Positions 25,334 through 34,215 of a DNA stretch of 64,000 bases are shown here, in pieces. The notes beneath the pieces were generated by a model. The model was not told the DNA's origin. It saw only the letters and a program-made list of their open reading frames with translations, and did not search any database. The stretch covers positions 1-64,000 of the forward strand of contig VGJW01000003.1 of the NCBI GenBank assembly GCA_016867265.1, read 5' to 3'. Numbering within the stretch: position 1 is the stretch's first letter; each line of letters starts with the position of its first letter. This stretch comes from Candidatus Tanganyikabacteria bacterium. Lineage in GTDB: Bacteria > Cyanobacteriota > Sericytochromatia > S15B-MN24 > VGJW01. The position numbers were made by a program, and so were the translations under genes.

Positions 25334-28012
25334 TCAGCGTTGGTCCGCCGCCGTGCTTTCGGCCTCGATGACGGCATGGGCCGCGGCAAGCCGGGCGATG
25401 GGCACCCGGTAGGGCGAACAGCTCACGTAATCCAGACCCAGGCCGTGGGCGAAGGCGATTGAGGCAGGGTCGCCGCCGTGCTCGCCGCAGATGCCGGTCT
25501 TCAGGTTGGCCCGGGTGGCCTTGCCGCCTTGCATGGCGAACCGCATCAGCTGGCCGACGCCTTCCGTGTCCAGAACCTGGAAGGGATTTGCCGGGAGCAG
25601 CTTGTTCTCGAGGTAGTGGAACAGGAAGCTGCGCTCGGCGTCATCCCGGGAGTAACCCCACGTCATCTGCGTCAGGTCATTGGTCCCGAAGCTGAAGAAC
25701 TCTGCATCCTCGGCCAGCGTGCTCGCGACCAGCGCGGCACGCGGAACCTCGATCATCGTGCCGAAGAGCACGGGCACGGTCATGCCACGACGCTCCTGGA
25801 CTTCGGCGGCGATCTGTTCCAGCTGGGCCTTGGCGACCTTGAGCTCGGCGGGGTGGCCGACCAGAGGCACCATGATCTCGGGCGCGCAACGCAGGCCTTC
25901 CGCCAGGACATCGCAGGCCGCATCCAGGATGGCCCGGACCTGCATGGCGTTGATGTCGGGCCGCGTGATCCCCAGTCGGCACCCGCGCAGGCCCATCATC
26001 GGGTTGACTTCGTGCATCGACTCGGTCTGGCGAAGCATGCGCTGCTTCTCGGTGATCTCGTGGGCTGGTGCGCCGACGGACCGCAAGGAGGCCACTTCCT
26101 CATGCAGCTTCGTGGCATTCGGCAGGAACTCGTGCAGCGGGGGATCCAGCAGGCGGATGGTGACGGGATAGCCCTGCATGGCCCGGAAGATGCCGACGAA
26201 GTCCTGCCGCTGGAAGCCCTCGAGGGTCGCCAGTGCCGCTTGCCGCTCCTTCTCGGTGGCGCCCAGGATCATCTGCTGCACGACGGGCAAGCGATCGGGG
26301 GCGAAAAACATGTGCTCCGAGCGGCAGAGTCCGATGCCTTCGGCGCCGAAGGCCCGGGCCCGCTCGGCATCGTCCGGCGTGTCGGCATTGGCGCGGACAC
26401 CCAGCTTCCGGGTCTCGTCGGCCCAACGCATGATTTGCTGGAACTCGGCGCTGGGTTCGGGAGGCAGGGTGGGCACGAGGCCCTTCAGGACCTCACCGGT
26501 TTCGCCATTGATGGACAGGGCATCGCCCTTGTGCAGCACGGTGCCGTCAGGGCAGGTCAGGGTGCCGGCTTGCACGTCCACCTGCAGTGCTTCGCAGCCG
26601 ACCACGCAGGGCTTGCCCATGCCGCGGGCGACGACGGCGGCGTGGCTGGTGTTGCCTCCCCGGCTCGTCAGGACGCCCTTGGCCGAAATCATGCCGTGGA
26701 TGTCGTCCGGGCATGTCTCCGGCCGGACCAAGATGACTTCCTTGCCCTTTTCGGCCCATGTCACGGCCTCGTCCGGGTCGAAGACGATCACGCCGCCGAC
26801 GGTGCCGGGCGAGGCGGCAAGCCCCGTGGCCAGGACCTCGGGCGTGTAGGACGGATCGAGGCGGGGCAGCAGCATCTGGATGACATGCCCGGCGTTCAGG
26901 CGCCGGATGGCCTCGCGGGGGGTGATCAGGCCTTCCCGGTACATGTCGTGGGCGATGCGTGCGGCCGCGACGCCCGTGCGCTTCCCGTTGCGGGTCTGGA
27001 GCATGTAGAGGCGGCCGCGCTCGATGGTGAATTCCAGATCCTGCATGTCGCGGTAGTGCGTCTCGAGCATGCGCGCCACCTCGCGCAGCTGGGCGGCCGC
27101 CTCGGGGATGGTGGCATCCAACTCGTCGATAGGTCGGGGGGTACGGATGCCCGCGACCACGTCCTCGCCCTGGGCATTGGTCAGGAATTCGCCATACAAC
27201 TTGGCCTCGCCGGTGTTGGGGTTGCGGGTGAAGCAGACGCCCGTGGCGGAGTCCTCGCCCATGTTCCCGAAGACCATGGCCTGCACGTTGACGGCCGTCC
27301 CCAGGTCGTCGGAAATGCCTTCGTGGCGGCGGTAGGTGATGGCTCTGTCACTGTTCCAGCTGCGGAAGACGGCTTCGATGGCCATCTTGAGCTGCTGCCA
27401 GGGATCTTCGGGGAAGGGAATGCCAAGCTCGCGCTCGACCAGGGCGAGGTAGGCCTCGGCCACGTCCTTGAGCGTCGCGGCGTCCAGGTCCGTATCCTGG
27501 CGGGCGCCGACCTTGTGCTTGTACTGTTCCAGCAGGAACTCGAAGTTGCCCAGGCGCAGCCCCAGGACGACGTTGCTGAACATGCCGATGAAGCGGCGGT
27601 AGGCATCCCAGGCGAAGCGCGGGTTGCCGGTCTGCTCGATGACACCGGCGACGGTCGCCCGGTTGAGGCCCAGGTTCAGGATGGTGTCCATCATCCCGGG
27701 CATCGAGAACTTGGCGCCACTGCGGACGCTGACCAGAAGCGGGTTCGCGGGGTTCCCGAAGCTTTTGCCCGTGGTCTGTTCCACGGCAGTCATGGCCGCC
27801 CGGATCTCGCTCTCGAGGCCGTCGAGCTTGCGGTCGCCACTGGCGAGGTACTCGAGACAGACGGCGGTGGTGATGGTGAAGCCGGGTGGAACGGGCAGGC
27901 CTTGCGCGGCCATTTCGGCGAGGCCGGCGCCCTTGCCTCCGAGCAGGTCCCGGGACAGGCCCCGGCCATCACGGAAAAGCACGACGCGACGCATGTCGGT
28001 AGCGGTGGACAT
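25334..28012 (-). CDS. ppdK: Pyruvate, phosphate dikinase
   Basis: Interconverts pyruvate, ATP and phosphate with PEP, AMP and pyrophosphate. The N-terminal ATP-grasp domain (LLGGKGAGLAEM), the swivelling phosphohistidine domain (RGGNTSHAAVVARGM, His about 456) and the C-terminal PEP/pyruvate barrel (MIEVPRAALVA, GTNDLTQMTWGYSRDD, CGEHGGDPAS) are all intact, with 892 residues, the usual size. Two adjacent in-frame ATGs exist; the second (28012) has better spacing from GAGGAG. It lies 86 bases downstream of its regulatory protein, so the pair is probably one operon. Confidence 0.98.
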   Translation of the reverse strand: MSTATDMRRVVLFRDGRGLSRDLLGGKGAGLAEMAAQGLPVPPGFTITTAVCLEYLASGDRKLDGLESEIRAAMTAVEQTTGKSFGNPANPLLVSVRSGAKFSMPGMMDTILNLGLNRATVAGVIEQTGNPRFAWDAYRRFIGMFSNVVLGLRLGNFEFLLEQYKHKVGARQDTDLDAATLKDVAEAYLALVERELGIPFPEDPWQQLKMAIEAVFRSWNSDRAITYRRHEGISDDLGTAVNVQAMVFGNMGEDSATGVCFTRNPNTGEAKLYGEFLTNAQGEDVVAGIRTPRPIDELDATIPEAAAQLREVARMLETHYRDMQDLEFTIERGRLYMLQTRNGKRTGVAAARIAHDMYREGLITPREAIRRLNAGHVIQMLLPRLDPSYTPEVLATGLAASPGTVGGVIVFDPDEAVTWAEKGKEVILVRPETCPDDIHGMISAKGVLTSRGGNTSHAAVVARGMGKPCVVGCEALQVDVQAGTLTCPDGTVLHKGDALSINGETGEVLKGLVPTLPPEPSAEFQQIMRWADETRKLGVRANADTPDDAERARAFGAEGIGLCRSEHMFFAPDRLPVVQQMILGATEKERQAALATLEGFQRQDFVGIFRAMQGYPVTIRLLDPPLHEFLPNATKLHEEVASLRSVGAPAHEITEKQRMLRQTESMHEVNPMMGLRGCRLGITRPDINAMQVRAILDAACDVLAEGLRCAPEIMVPLVGHPAELKVAKAQLEQIAAEVQERRGMTVPVLFGTMIEVPRAALVASTLAEDAEFFSFGTNDLTQMTWGYSRDDAERSFLFHYLENKLLPANPFQVLDTEGVGQLMRFAMQGGKATRANLKTGICGEHGGDPASIAFAHGLGLDYVSCSPYRVPIARLAAAHAVIEAESTAADQR

Positions 28013-28098
28013 CATTGTCTCCTCAGGTTTCCGGCCGTGCTTCGTCGCGCGGTCGGGGTCGGTGGATTATTGGGCCGCACGCGGACGGCCGGTAGGTT

Positions 28099-28923
28099 CT
28101 AGACGTAGGTTTCCTTGCGTTGGGTCAGTTCGAGTATCTCGGCAGCCGTTTCCTCGATGGCCTTGTGGGTGACGTCCACGACGGGGCATCGCAGCTTGCG
28201 GAAGATGGTCTCGGCGTAGTCGAGCTCGTCCGAGATGTGCTGGGCGCTGGCGTAGGAGGCCGCGCCCGTGAGGCCGAGGTTCTGCAGGCGCTGGGTCCGG
28301 ATGTCCTGCAGCGTGGCCGGGTTGAGCGTCAGGCCGATGACCCGGCCGGCAGGCAGCGCGAAGAGCTCCTTGGGGGGCTGGACCCCGAGCACCAGCGGCA
28401 CGTTGCTGGTCTTGAGGCCCCGGACCTGCGCCAGGTACATGCTCGTCGGCGTCTTCGAGGTGCGGCTGACGCCGACAAGGACCAAGTCCGCAAGCGCCAA
28501 ACCCTTGGGGTCCTTGCCGTCGTCGTACCGGATGGCGAACTCGATGGCCTCCATCCGGCTGAAGTAAGCCTCGTCCTTCTGGTGAAGCAGGCCGGCCTCG
28601 AAGTGGGGTTCCGCACCCAGGATCAGACCCAGTACGTTGATCAGCGCACCCAGGATGTCGACAGTCGGGATGCCCTTGCGCTTCGCCTCGGCCTGCAGGG
28701 TCTCGCGAAGCCGGACGTCGACCATCGTGTAGGCGAGGACACAGCGGGTCTGGGTCGCCAGCGTCACCATCCCCGTAATCTGCTCGAGGGTGCGCGCCCG
28801 GGGCAGACGGACCAGCTTGATGGGATGACCCTTGAACTGCAAGGCGGCCGCGCGCGCCACGAGCTCGGCCGTCTCTCCCGAGGCGTCCGAGACCGTGTAG
28901 ACGGTCAACGTTGCCCCATCCAC
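28099..28923 (-). CDS. ppsR: PpdK regulatory protein (pyrophosphate-dependent kinase/phosphorylase)
   Basis: Bifunctional regulator that reversibly phosphorylates a threonine near the catalytic histidine of pyruvate phosphate dikinase (or PEP synthase), using ADP for inactivation and Pi for reactivation. Signs are the P-loop GVSRTSKTPTSMYLA, the TLTVYTVSDASGETAE start and the LRCPVVDVTHKAIEETA C-terminal motif; length 274 fits the DUF299 family. Start at GTG 28923 lies seven bases after GGAGG. Its substrate gene ppdK follows directly, which supports the specificity for PpdK over PEP synthase. Confidence 0.96.
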   Translation of the reverse strand: MDGATLTVYTVSDASGETAELVARAAALQFKGHPIKLVRLPRARTLEQITGMVTLATQTRCVLAYTMVDVRLRETLQAEAKRKGIPTVDILGALINVLGLILGAEPHFEAGLLHQKDEAYFSRMEAIEFAIRYDDGKDPKGLALADLVLVGVSRTSKTPTSMYLAQVRGLKTSNVPLVLGVQPPKELFALPAGRVIGLTLNPATLQDIRTQRLQNLGLTGAASYASAQHISDELDYAETIFRKLRCPVVDVTHKAIEETAAEILELTQRKETYV

Positions 28924-28996
28924 AGCACTTCCTCCGGGCCATCGGCCCAGAACCATGCTAGCGGGCGCGCCCGGGGGCCGTAAAGCATGGCGGGCA

Positions 28997-29025
28997 TTGT
29001 GAGATTGCGGACCGCAGGGTATGGG
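28997..29025 (+). promoter_or_regulatory. Candidate promoter of the roadblock-MglA-GGDEF operon
   Basis: TTGTGA (28997-29002) and TATGGG (29020-29025) are separated by 17 bases, the ideal spacing of a vegetative promoter; each box is an imperfect consensus match. It lies in the divergent gap between the ppsR start and the operon's first ATG at 29047. Confidence 0.45.
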
Positions 29026-29046
29026 AGTGCAGGATGGTAACTTCCC

Positions 29047-29523
29047 ATGACTGAACGCCACGTCTTGAGCCGCCTCATCATCACGGAGGAGCTCGGTGCC
29101 CTGATGTCGCAGCAGGTCAACGACCTGGCTGCGGACGAGGCCATCGTGGGCTGCGCGGTGCTCGATGCGAGTGGCTTGACCCTCGCCTATTCGGGTGAGG
29201 GTCGCATGGGCGATCCCGGCGTGGCCGCGCTCGTCGCGGCTTCCTTCCGGACCTTGGCCGAATTGGCCAAGATGACAGGGGAAAATTCTCCTCAGACTTT
29301 CGTGTTGCCCGGTGTGGAGACCCGGACGCTGTGTTTCCGCCTAGAGTCCGGCGATTTCCTGATCGTGCAGGCGGCCGCATCCAGTCCCGTCGAGGAGCTC
29401 GAGGCGACCTTGCTGCCCGTGGAGCAGGCCTTGGGTGTGGCGCTCAATCATGCGCGCCTAGGACCAGCGCCCGATCCCCTGCCTGGCGCGGCCGCCCTCG
29501 ACGACATCTTTGGCGACCTCTAG
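29047..29523 (+). CDS. Roadblock/LC7-type protein (MglB-like)
   Basis: A 158-residue cytoplasmic protein of the roadblock/LC7 family, which act as GTPase-activating or scaffold partners of small Ras-like GTPases such as MglA. The pattern of strands (GCAVLDASGLTLAYSGEG, VLPGVETRTLCFRLESGDFLIVQA) and the terminal helices fit. A C-terminal extension of about 30 residues (LGPAPDPLPGAAALDDIFGDL) goes past the usual domain. It is first in the cluster, nine bases from the GTPase-like gene. Confidence 0.8.
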   Translation: MTERHVLSRLIITEELGALMSQQVNDLAADEAIVGCAVLDASGLTLAYSGEGRMGDPGVAALVAASFRTLAELAKMTGENSPQTFVLPGVETRTLCFRLESGDFLIVQAAASSPVEELEATLLPVEQALGVALNHARLGPAPDPLPGAAALDDIFGDL

Positions 29524-29532
29524 GGGAATCCG

Positions 29533-30114
29533 TTGGCCGTCCTCCACTACGGCAGGCGCGAGATTCGCTCCCGGGTGGCTTACTTCGGGCCCGTTGGCTC
29601 GGGCAAGGCCTCGAATCTGCAGGCCCTGCAGGCCCTCTGGCCGGTGGATCGCCGCGGCGCCGTCGTCGAGTCCGTCCCGGAGAGCGAGCGCACCGTCCGC
29701 TGCATGCGCCTGCCGATGCTGGGTGAACCCGTCGGCGAATGGTCGGTCCGTTTCGAGGCCTTGACCATCCCCGGTCAGGCCCTCTTCCCGAGCACCCGGG
29801 CCAACCTGCTGGCCGGTGCCGATGGCGTCGTGTTCGTGGCGGATGCCGCACCGGCGCGTCGCGAGGCCAATGTGGCCTCATGGCATGGGCTTCTTGTCCA
29901 TGTGGTGGCCCAGGGCATCGATCCCGACCGTATGCCCATCGTCATCCAGGTCAACCACGCCGATATCCACGATGCCCTGGACGTGGCGGACGTTGCCGCG
30001 CAACTCGCAGCCGAAGCGCGACCCACTTTTTCTGCCGTGGCTCGTGATGGCCGGGGCGTCCTCGAGGCCTGGAGGGCTGTCGAGGGCCTCATCCGAACGG
30101 GTTGGCGTGCATGA
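29533..30114 (+). CDS. MglA-like small GTPase with degenerate nucleotide-binding motifs
   Basis: A 193-residue relative of MglA, the polarity GTPase of gliding and twitching motility. The N-terminus HYGRREIRSRVAYFGP and the hallmark TIPGQ segment (about 78-82; the MglA TVPGQ) fit the family. The G1 motif reads GPVGSGKASN (residues 19-28) where MglA has GKTTN, so the Mg-binding Thr is an Ala at position 26. The G4 motif is NHAD (141-144) instead of NKxD. Nucleotide binding may be weakened or lost. TTG at 29533 is the start; there is no in-frame ATG near the P-loop. It overlaps the GGDEF gene by 4 bases. Confidence 0.85.
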   Translation: MAVLHYGRREIRSRVAYFGPVGSGKASNLQALQALWPVDRRGAVVESVPESERTVRCMRLPMLGEPVGEWSVRFEALTIPGQALFPSTRANLLAGADGVVFVADAAPARREANVASWHGLLVHVVAQGIDPDRMPIVIQVNHADIHDALDVADVAAQLAAEARPTFSAVARDGRGVLEAWRAVEGLIRTGWRA

Positions 30115-32057
30115 CGAGGGCGTCGTCCGGTGTGGGCGGTACTCGCTTGGGTAATCTCTGGCGCGAAGCCGACGGCCTGCACGACTTCATGAGCCGGGTG
30201 CTGCGCCAGCTCGGACAGGATCTGCATGACGGCGAAGTGGCCTTCATGGTGCGTGAGGACCCTTCCTTGCCATGGCGCGTCGCTGCGTCCCGCCCGGAGT
30301 GGGAGGCCCAGCTGACGATGGCGTCGATGGGAGGGCTGCTCGCCAACCTGCCGGATCAGGTGCTCGACCGCTGGCAAGCGATCGATCTCGACGTCGCGGC
30401 ACCCATGGCGGCGCGGCTGCTGACGCAAGGGGCTGCTCCCGGGCCGGCGGCGTGCGATGCGCTCGCCGCCGGAGTCTCGTTGGTCATCGCGCGGGATCGT
30501 CTCGCGCGGGCCGACAACGGCATCGGCGAGATAGGGCGTCTCGTGCATGCGCTGCGCCAGCTGGCGTCCAACATTCACCAGGCCGAGGACATCTCGCTCC
30601 TGGCCGAGGTCGTCTGCGCCTCCGTGGCCCGCGCGACCGGTGCCGAGGTCGTTGCCCTCTACCAGCTCGAGGGCGACGCCTTCCACTTGACCGAGGAAAT
30701 CGGCGTCCATCGCCCCGGTGCGCCGGGCATGGCCGAGGCCCTCGCGGCGGACCCGGAACCGCGCCTGCCCATCCCCCGCGATGAGGCCGGCTTCCTTGCC
30801 CAGGCCCTCTGGGAGGGACGACCGCTGGCCATTCCCAACATGGCCGCGTCCGAGGGTGCCAAGGTGGGCCTCGGGCATCTAGGCCTTCTCTCGGCCATGG
30901 CTGCCCCCCTGCTGACGCCCATCGACGACCTGGGTGTCCTGCTGGTCGGCAGCCGTGCCCCGCGCCTGTTCAGCCCGACAGAGCTGGGTGAGCTTGCCGA
31001 ACTTGCCCAGGCGGCGTCGGGTGCGCTGCTGACGTGGCGCCTTCATGCCCGGGCGCAGGAGGAGTCCCGCAAGGCAGGCGAGCTCATCGCGCGCCTGCAC
31101 GACCTGACGCGTGCGACGCGCGAGGTCGGCAAGACGCTCGAGGCGCGCCACGCCTGCGAGGCTTGCGTCCGCTTGCTGCCCCAGTTCCTGCGGCCGGCCG
31201 AGTGGGTGGATTGCTACCTCATCGGAGGCGACGACTGGCGGCTGTTGGCCGGCTCCAGCCCGCCGGATGCCCGTCCGCCGGAGTCCTGGTTGTACTATCT
31301 CGATCGTTCGGGGTATCCGCCCTCGCTGCGTCTCGAGGCCGATGCCCTCACGGGAACAGGCTTCGAGGACGCGGGCCAGGTCCTGTTGTTCCCGATGCGC
31401 ATGCAGCAGAGCCTGCTCGGTCTCGTGGTCGTGGCCACGGAGCGCGACCTCGCCATGACCGGTCGCGACATGGCCGAGACCCTGGTCGCGCACGCCGCAT
31501 CGGCGGTCTTCAATGCCGAGCAATGGCGCCGTGCGCACGAGGGCTCGATCACGGATGCGCTGACGGGCGTCTACAACCGCAGGCATTTCGTCGAGGTGTA
31601 CGAGCAGGAGCTGGCCAAGGCCGTCCGCTATCACCGGGAGTTCAGCGTCATCCTGCTCGACATCGACCATTTCAAGCACATCAACGACCGGCTCGGCCAT
31701 CTGGCGGGGGACCAGATCCTGCGGGAAGTGGCGAACCTGCTGCGGGACAGTGTCCGCAAGGTCGATCTCGTGGCCCGCTATGGCGGGGAAGAGTTTGCCC
31801 TGCTGCTGCCGGAGACCGGCGACGACGGCGCCTTGGCCCTGGCCGAGAAGCTCCGCCAGCGTTTCGGCACCTATCCGTTCAGCGACAGGGACCTGATGCC
31901 GGGCCGACAGGTCACGGCCAGTTTCGGGCATGCTTCCTTCGGCCTCGATGGCACGACGGCTGAACAGTTGTTGCAGACGGCGGACGAGGCGCTCTATTCG
32001 GCCAAGCGGGATGGGCGGAACCGGGTGGGGTCGCCACCGAGGAGATCGCAAGCGTGA
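30111..32057 (+). CDS. GAF-GGDEF diguanylate cyclase
   Basis: Makes cyclic di-GMP from two GTPs. The C-terminal domain has the active-site GGEEF (558-562) and the product-inhibition I-site RKVD (549-552), exactly five residues upstream. Other catalytic markers are DALTGVYNRRHF and VILLDIDHFKHIND. The region before it contains one clear GAF-like domain (about 155-300) and a second weaker one (about 335-480), so activity is likely controlled by a bound ligand. No membrane segment. Its ATG overlaps the stop of the MglA-like gene (ATGA), and its own stop overlaps the start of the following gene. Confidence 0.95.
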   Translation: MTRASSGVGGTRLGNLWREADGLHDFMSRVLRQLGQDLHDGEVAFMVREDPSLPWRVAASRPEWEAQLTMASMGGLLANLPDQVLDRWQAIDLDVAAPMAARLLTQGAAPGPAACDALAAGVSLVIARDRLARADNGIGEIGRLVHALRQLASNIHQAEDISLLAEVVCASVARATGAEVVALYQLEGDAFHLTEEIGVHRPGAPGMAEALAADPEPRLPIPRDEAGFLAQALWEGRPLAIPNMAASEGAKVGLGHLGLLSAMAAPLLTPIDDLGVLLVGSRAPRLFSPTELGELAELAQAASGALLTWRLHARAQEESRKAGELIARLHDLTRATREVGKTLEARHACEACVRLLPQFLRPAEWVDCYLIGGDDWRLLAGSSPPDARPPESWLYYLDRSGYPPSLRLEADALTGTGFEDAGQVLLFPMRMQQSLLGLVVVATERDLAMTGRDMAETLVAHAASAVFNAEQWRRAHEGSITDALTGVYNRRHFVEVYEQELAKAVRYHREFSVILLDIDHFKHINDRLGHLAGDQILREVANLLRDSVRKVDLVARYGGEEFALLLPETGDDGALALAEKLRQRFGTYPFSDRDLMPGRQVTASFGHASFGLDGTTAEQLLQTADEALYSAKRDGRNRVGSPPRRSQA

Positions 32058-32821
32058 CGGATCAGTGGAAGGGTTCGGGAGCCCTGCCTCCTGGGCAGAC
32101 GGGCAAGCTACGCAGTCCGGGGACGCAGCGCCTTGGCGTGGGTGACGCTGTCCAGGTTTCCGCGGGCGTGTCGGGTGGCGGTCCCACGTGGGAACCGGCG
32201 GCCGTGGAGCGCGCTGGGGAACTGGCGGTGCTCGTCGCCATGGGGCGTCGTCTGCTCTCGGACTATGCCCGGCCGCTCGAGGCCTTGCGTCTGGTTCTGG
32301 CGTTGCTGCGTCCCGAAGCCGATGCCGACTTGTTGTTGGCTGCCTATGGGGAGGCCGAGCGGGGGTATCTCGAGGGGTTGGTCCGGCACGTCTCCCCCAA
32401 GGCCGACCTGCGTCGCCGGATGGAGATGGCGGGCCTGCAGATGGAGGGGGCGAGGCAAGGCGTCGAGGACTTCTCCCGACGGCTCGACGAGGCCATGATC
32501 CACCTTGGTCACGAAGGCTTGACGGCGTTCCGGGACCTGCGCACCGAGAGCCTGCGCGGCATCCTGCACCCGGTAACGGTCCTGCATGCGGCCTTCGAGA
32601 AGGATCCGTTCCTGCGTGAGCTCTTCCCTCCCCCCCGCATCAAGCTGCCCGTGGGGATCGGGGCGCTCGTGGCGCCGGTTTCGCCATCCCCCGTTCCCGT
32701 TCAGGAAGCGCCGCGACCCGGGACCGGAGGCTTGGGTCAAGCACTGGGCGACGGCCTCGGACGCATCGTCCGCAGCGCGACCCAGAGCCTTCGCCCGCCC
32801 GGGGGGGGGCCGTCCGCCTGA
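32054..32821 (+). CDS. Unknown helical protein at the end of the GGDEF operon
   Basis: A 255-residue protein starting with GTG 32054 within the GGDEF stop (GTGA overlap). Residues 1-50 are low complexity and Gly/Pro-rich; the middle is helical with many Leu, Arg and Glu (MGRRLLSDYARPLEALRLVLALL, MAGLQMEGARQGVEDFSRRL); the tail is Pro-rich, with nine consecutive Gs at 32801-32809. No domain recognised. The tight coupling implies it works with the diguanylate cyclase. Confidence 0.75.
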   Translation: MTDQWKGSGALPPGQTGKLRSPGTQRLGVGDAVQVSAGVSGGGPTWEPAAVERAGELAVLVAMGRRLLSDYARPLEALRLVLALLRPEADADLLLAAYGEAERGYLEGLVRHVSPKADLRRRMEMAGLQMEGARQGVEDFSRRLDEAMIHLGHEGLTAFRDLRTESLRGILHPVTVLHAAFEKDPFLRELFPPPRIKLPVGIGALVAPVSPSPVPVQEAPRPGTGGLGQALGDGLGRIVRSATQSLRPPGGGPSA

Positions 32822-32824
32822 CCT

Positions 32825-33607
32825 TCAGGGGCGCAGCAGGCGCATCGTGACGATGCTGCCCTCGTAGAGCACCAGCAGGACGCCGGCCAGCATCACCTGG
32901 GACAGGACATCGGGCGAGGGCGAGAGCACCGCGCCCAGGATGAACGCCCCGAGGATGGCGGGGCGTCTGAATCCGGCCAATTGCCGCCACGTCAGGAAAC
33001 CGGCGAGTCCGAGCGCCACGAGGATCACGGGCAACTCGAAGACCACGCCCGTTGCGAAGAGGAACAGCGCGCAGAAGTCCAGCACGGAGGCGACGGTCAG
33101 CATCGGCACGATGCTTGTCGGGGTGAACGTGACGAGGAAGCGGAAGCCAATCGGCAGCAGGGCAAAGTAGGAAAAGGCCAGCCCTGCCGCGAAGAGCAGG
33201 ACGGCTCCAAGGGCGAGAGGCAGGGCCCAGCGCTGCTCGGCGGGCTTGAGCCCGGGCTTCACGAAGGCCATGGCCTGCCACAGGACGACGGGCAGGGCGA
33301 GCGTCAGGCCGCCGAGACCGGCCATGTGCAGCGTGGCAAGGAAGTATTCCGCAGGTCGGGTCGTGATGAGTTTGCCCAAGCCGCCCAGCGGTCCCTCCAC
33401 AGGCGCCAGTATCAGCGGGATCAGCCGATCATGGAGACCGAAGCAGAGCAGGAAACCCGCCACGATCGCCGCGACCGAAATCAGCAGGCGATGCCGCAAC
33501 TCCTCGAGATGCTCGACGGGATGCATCTCGCCGGGCTGCCGGCGAGGTTCGCTCGCCGCGGGCGAGGCAACAGCGGGTGATGGTGTCAGGGGCGCCTGAG
33601 GTTCCAC
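32825..33607 (-). CDS. tatC: Twin-arginine translocase subunit TatC
   Basis: Core of the Tat pathway, exporting folded proteins with twin-arginine signal peptides. Six membrane segments, the HLEELRHRLL cytoplasmic start of the domain, a conserved acidic loop, and the LSPSPDVLSQ signature before the last helices are clear. A Pro-rich stretch of about 25 residues precedes the core and overlaps the PilZ gene by 22 bases; ATG at 33526 (MHPVEHLEELR) is an alternative start without overlap. No tatA or tatB in the window. Confidence 0.95.
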   Translation of the reverse strand: MEPQAPLTPSPAVASPAASEPRRQPGEMHPVEHLEELRHRLLISVAAIVAGFLLCFGLHDRLIPLILAPVEGPLGGLGKLITTRPAEYFLATLHMAGLGGLTLALPVVLWQAMAFVKPGLKPAEQRWALPLALGAVLLFAAGLAFSYFALLPIGFRFLVTFTPTSIVPMLTVASVLDFCALFLFATGVVFELPVILVALGLAGFLTWRQLAGFRRPAILGAFILGAVLSPSPDVLSQVMLAGVLLVLYEGSIVTMRLLRP

Positions 33608-34215
33608 GACTGCCGAGATCCGTGTTTCTGGGGACGCATGTGGTTCATGATGCGCCTCATGCGTCCGGGACCGGAAGAGGGTTCGGCGAGAAAGCGGACG
33701 GCAAAGGTTTGGTGACCGACCTTGCGCAGGATGCGGACCCGCTCCTCGAGTGCCCCGTCCCGAAGCTCGAGGTTGACCGTGACGTCCTTGCCCACAGGCA
33801 GGGCAATCGGACTATGGATCAGCATGCCGCCGCTGCTGACATTGAGGGTGTGTCCCCTGGCGACGGCCCGGTCGAGGCGCAGGATGGCGGGCACCATGGC
33901 ATCAAGGCGCAGCGCCCCCCGCTGTTCACGCGTTGCCTCGGGTACCTGTCCGGGCAGCCGGTCCGCGTGGCCAATGTCCGGCAGCGGGATCCGGACTTCG
34001 AGGCGTTGGCGGGCGAGGACCAGAGGCGCCTCGACGATGCCGGTCTGGCCATTGGGCCACGTGATGACGAGGACATCCGGCATGTCCACGGGCACGGGCA
34101 GCGCCAGCGTGACCTGGTTGCCCACGAGGGCACGGACTTGGCCCCTGAGGAGAAGTGAGCCCCATTGCACGTGGACAGGCTGGCCGGCCTCGAGCCGACC
34201 TCCGGCTTCGGTCAC
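33586..34215 (-). CDS. PilZ-domain protein, c-di-GMP receptor
   Basis: A 209-residue protein with two beta-barrel-like parts. The C-terminal PilZ domain shows the c-di-GMP-binding pair: an Arg-rich RxxxR segment (EQRGALRLD, residues about 97-105) and the N-V-S-S-G-G motif (NxSxxG) further on. The N-terminal 90 residues resemble a YcgR-N-type module (LEAGQPVHVQW, VTLALPVPVDM). Probably a c-di-GMP receptor. It overlaps hpf by four bases (ATGA) and the start of tatC by 22, so hpf, pilZ and tatC form one transcription unit. A tail of about 20 basic residues is unique. Confidence 0.88.
   Translation of the reverse strand: MTEAGGRLEAGQPVHVQWGSLLLRGQVRALVGNQVTLALPVPVDMPDVLVITWPNGQTGIVEAPLVLARQRLEVRIPLPDIGHADRLPGQVPEATREQRGALRLDAMVPAILRLDRAVARGHTLNVSSGGMLIHSPIALPVGKDVTVNLELRDGALEERVRILRKVGHQTFAVRFLAEPSSGPGRMRRIMNHMRPQKHGSRQSWNLRRP

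Noticed and set aside
25478-28102. An 874-codon open frame antisense to ppdK
   Set aside because: The minus-strand reading is an intact pyruvate phosphate dikinase; the plus-strand frame is rich in His, Gly and Asp as expected of a shadow.
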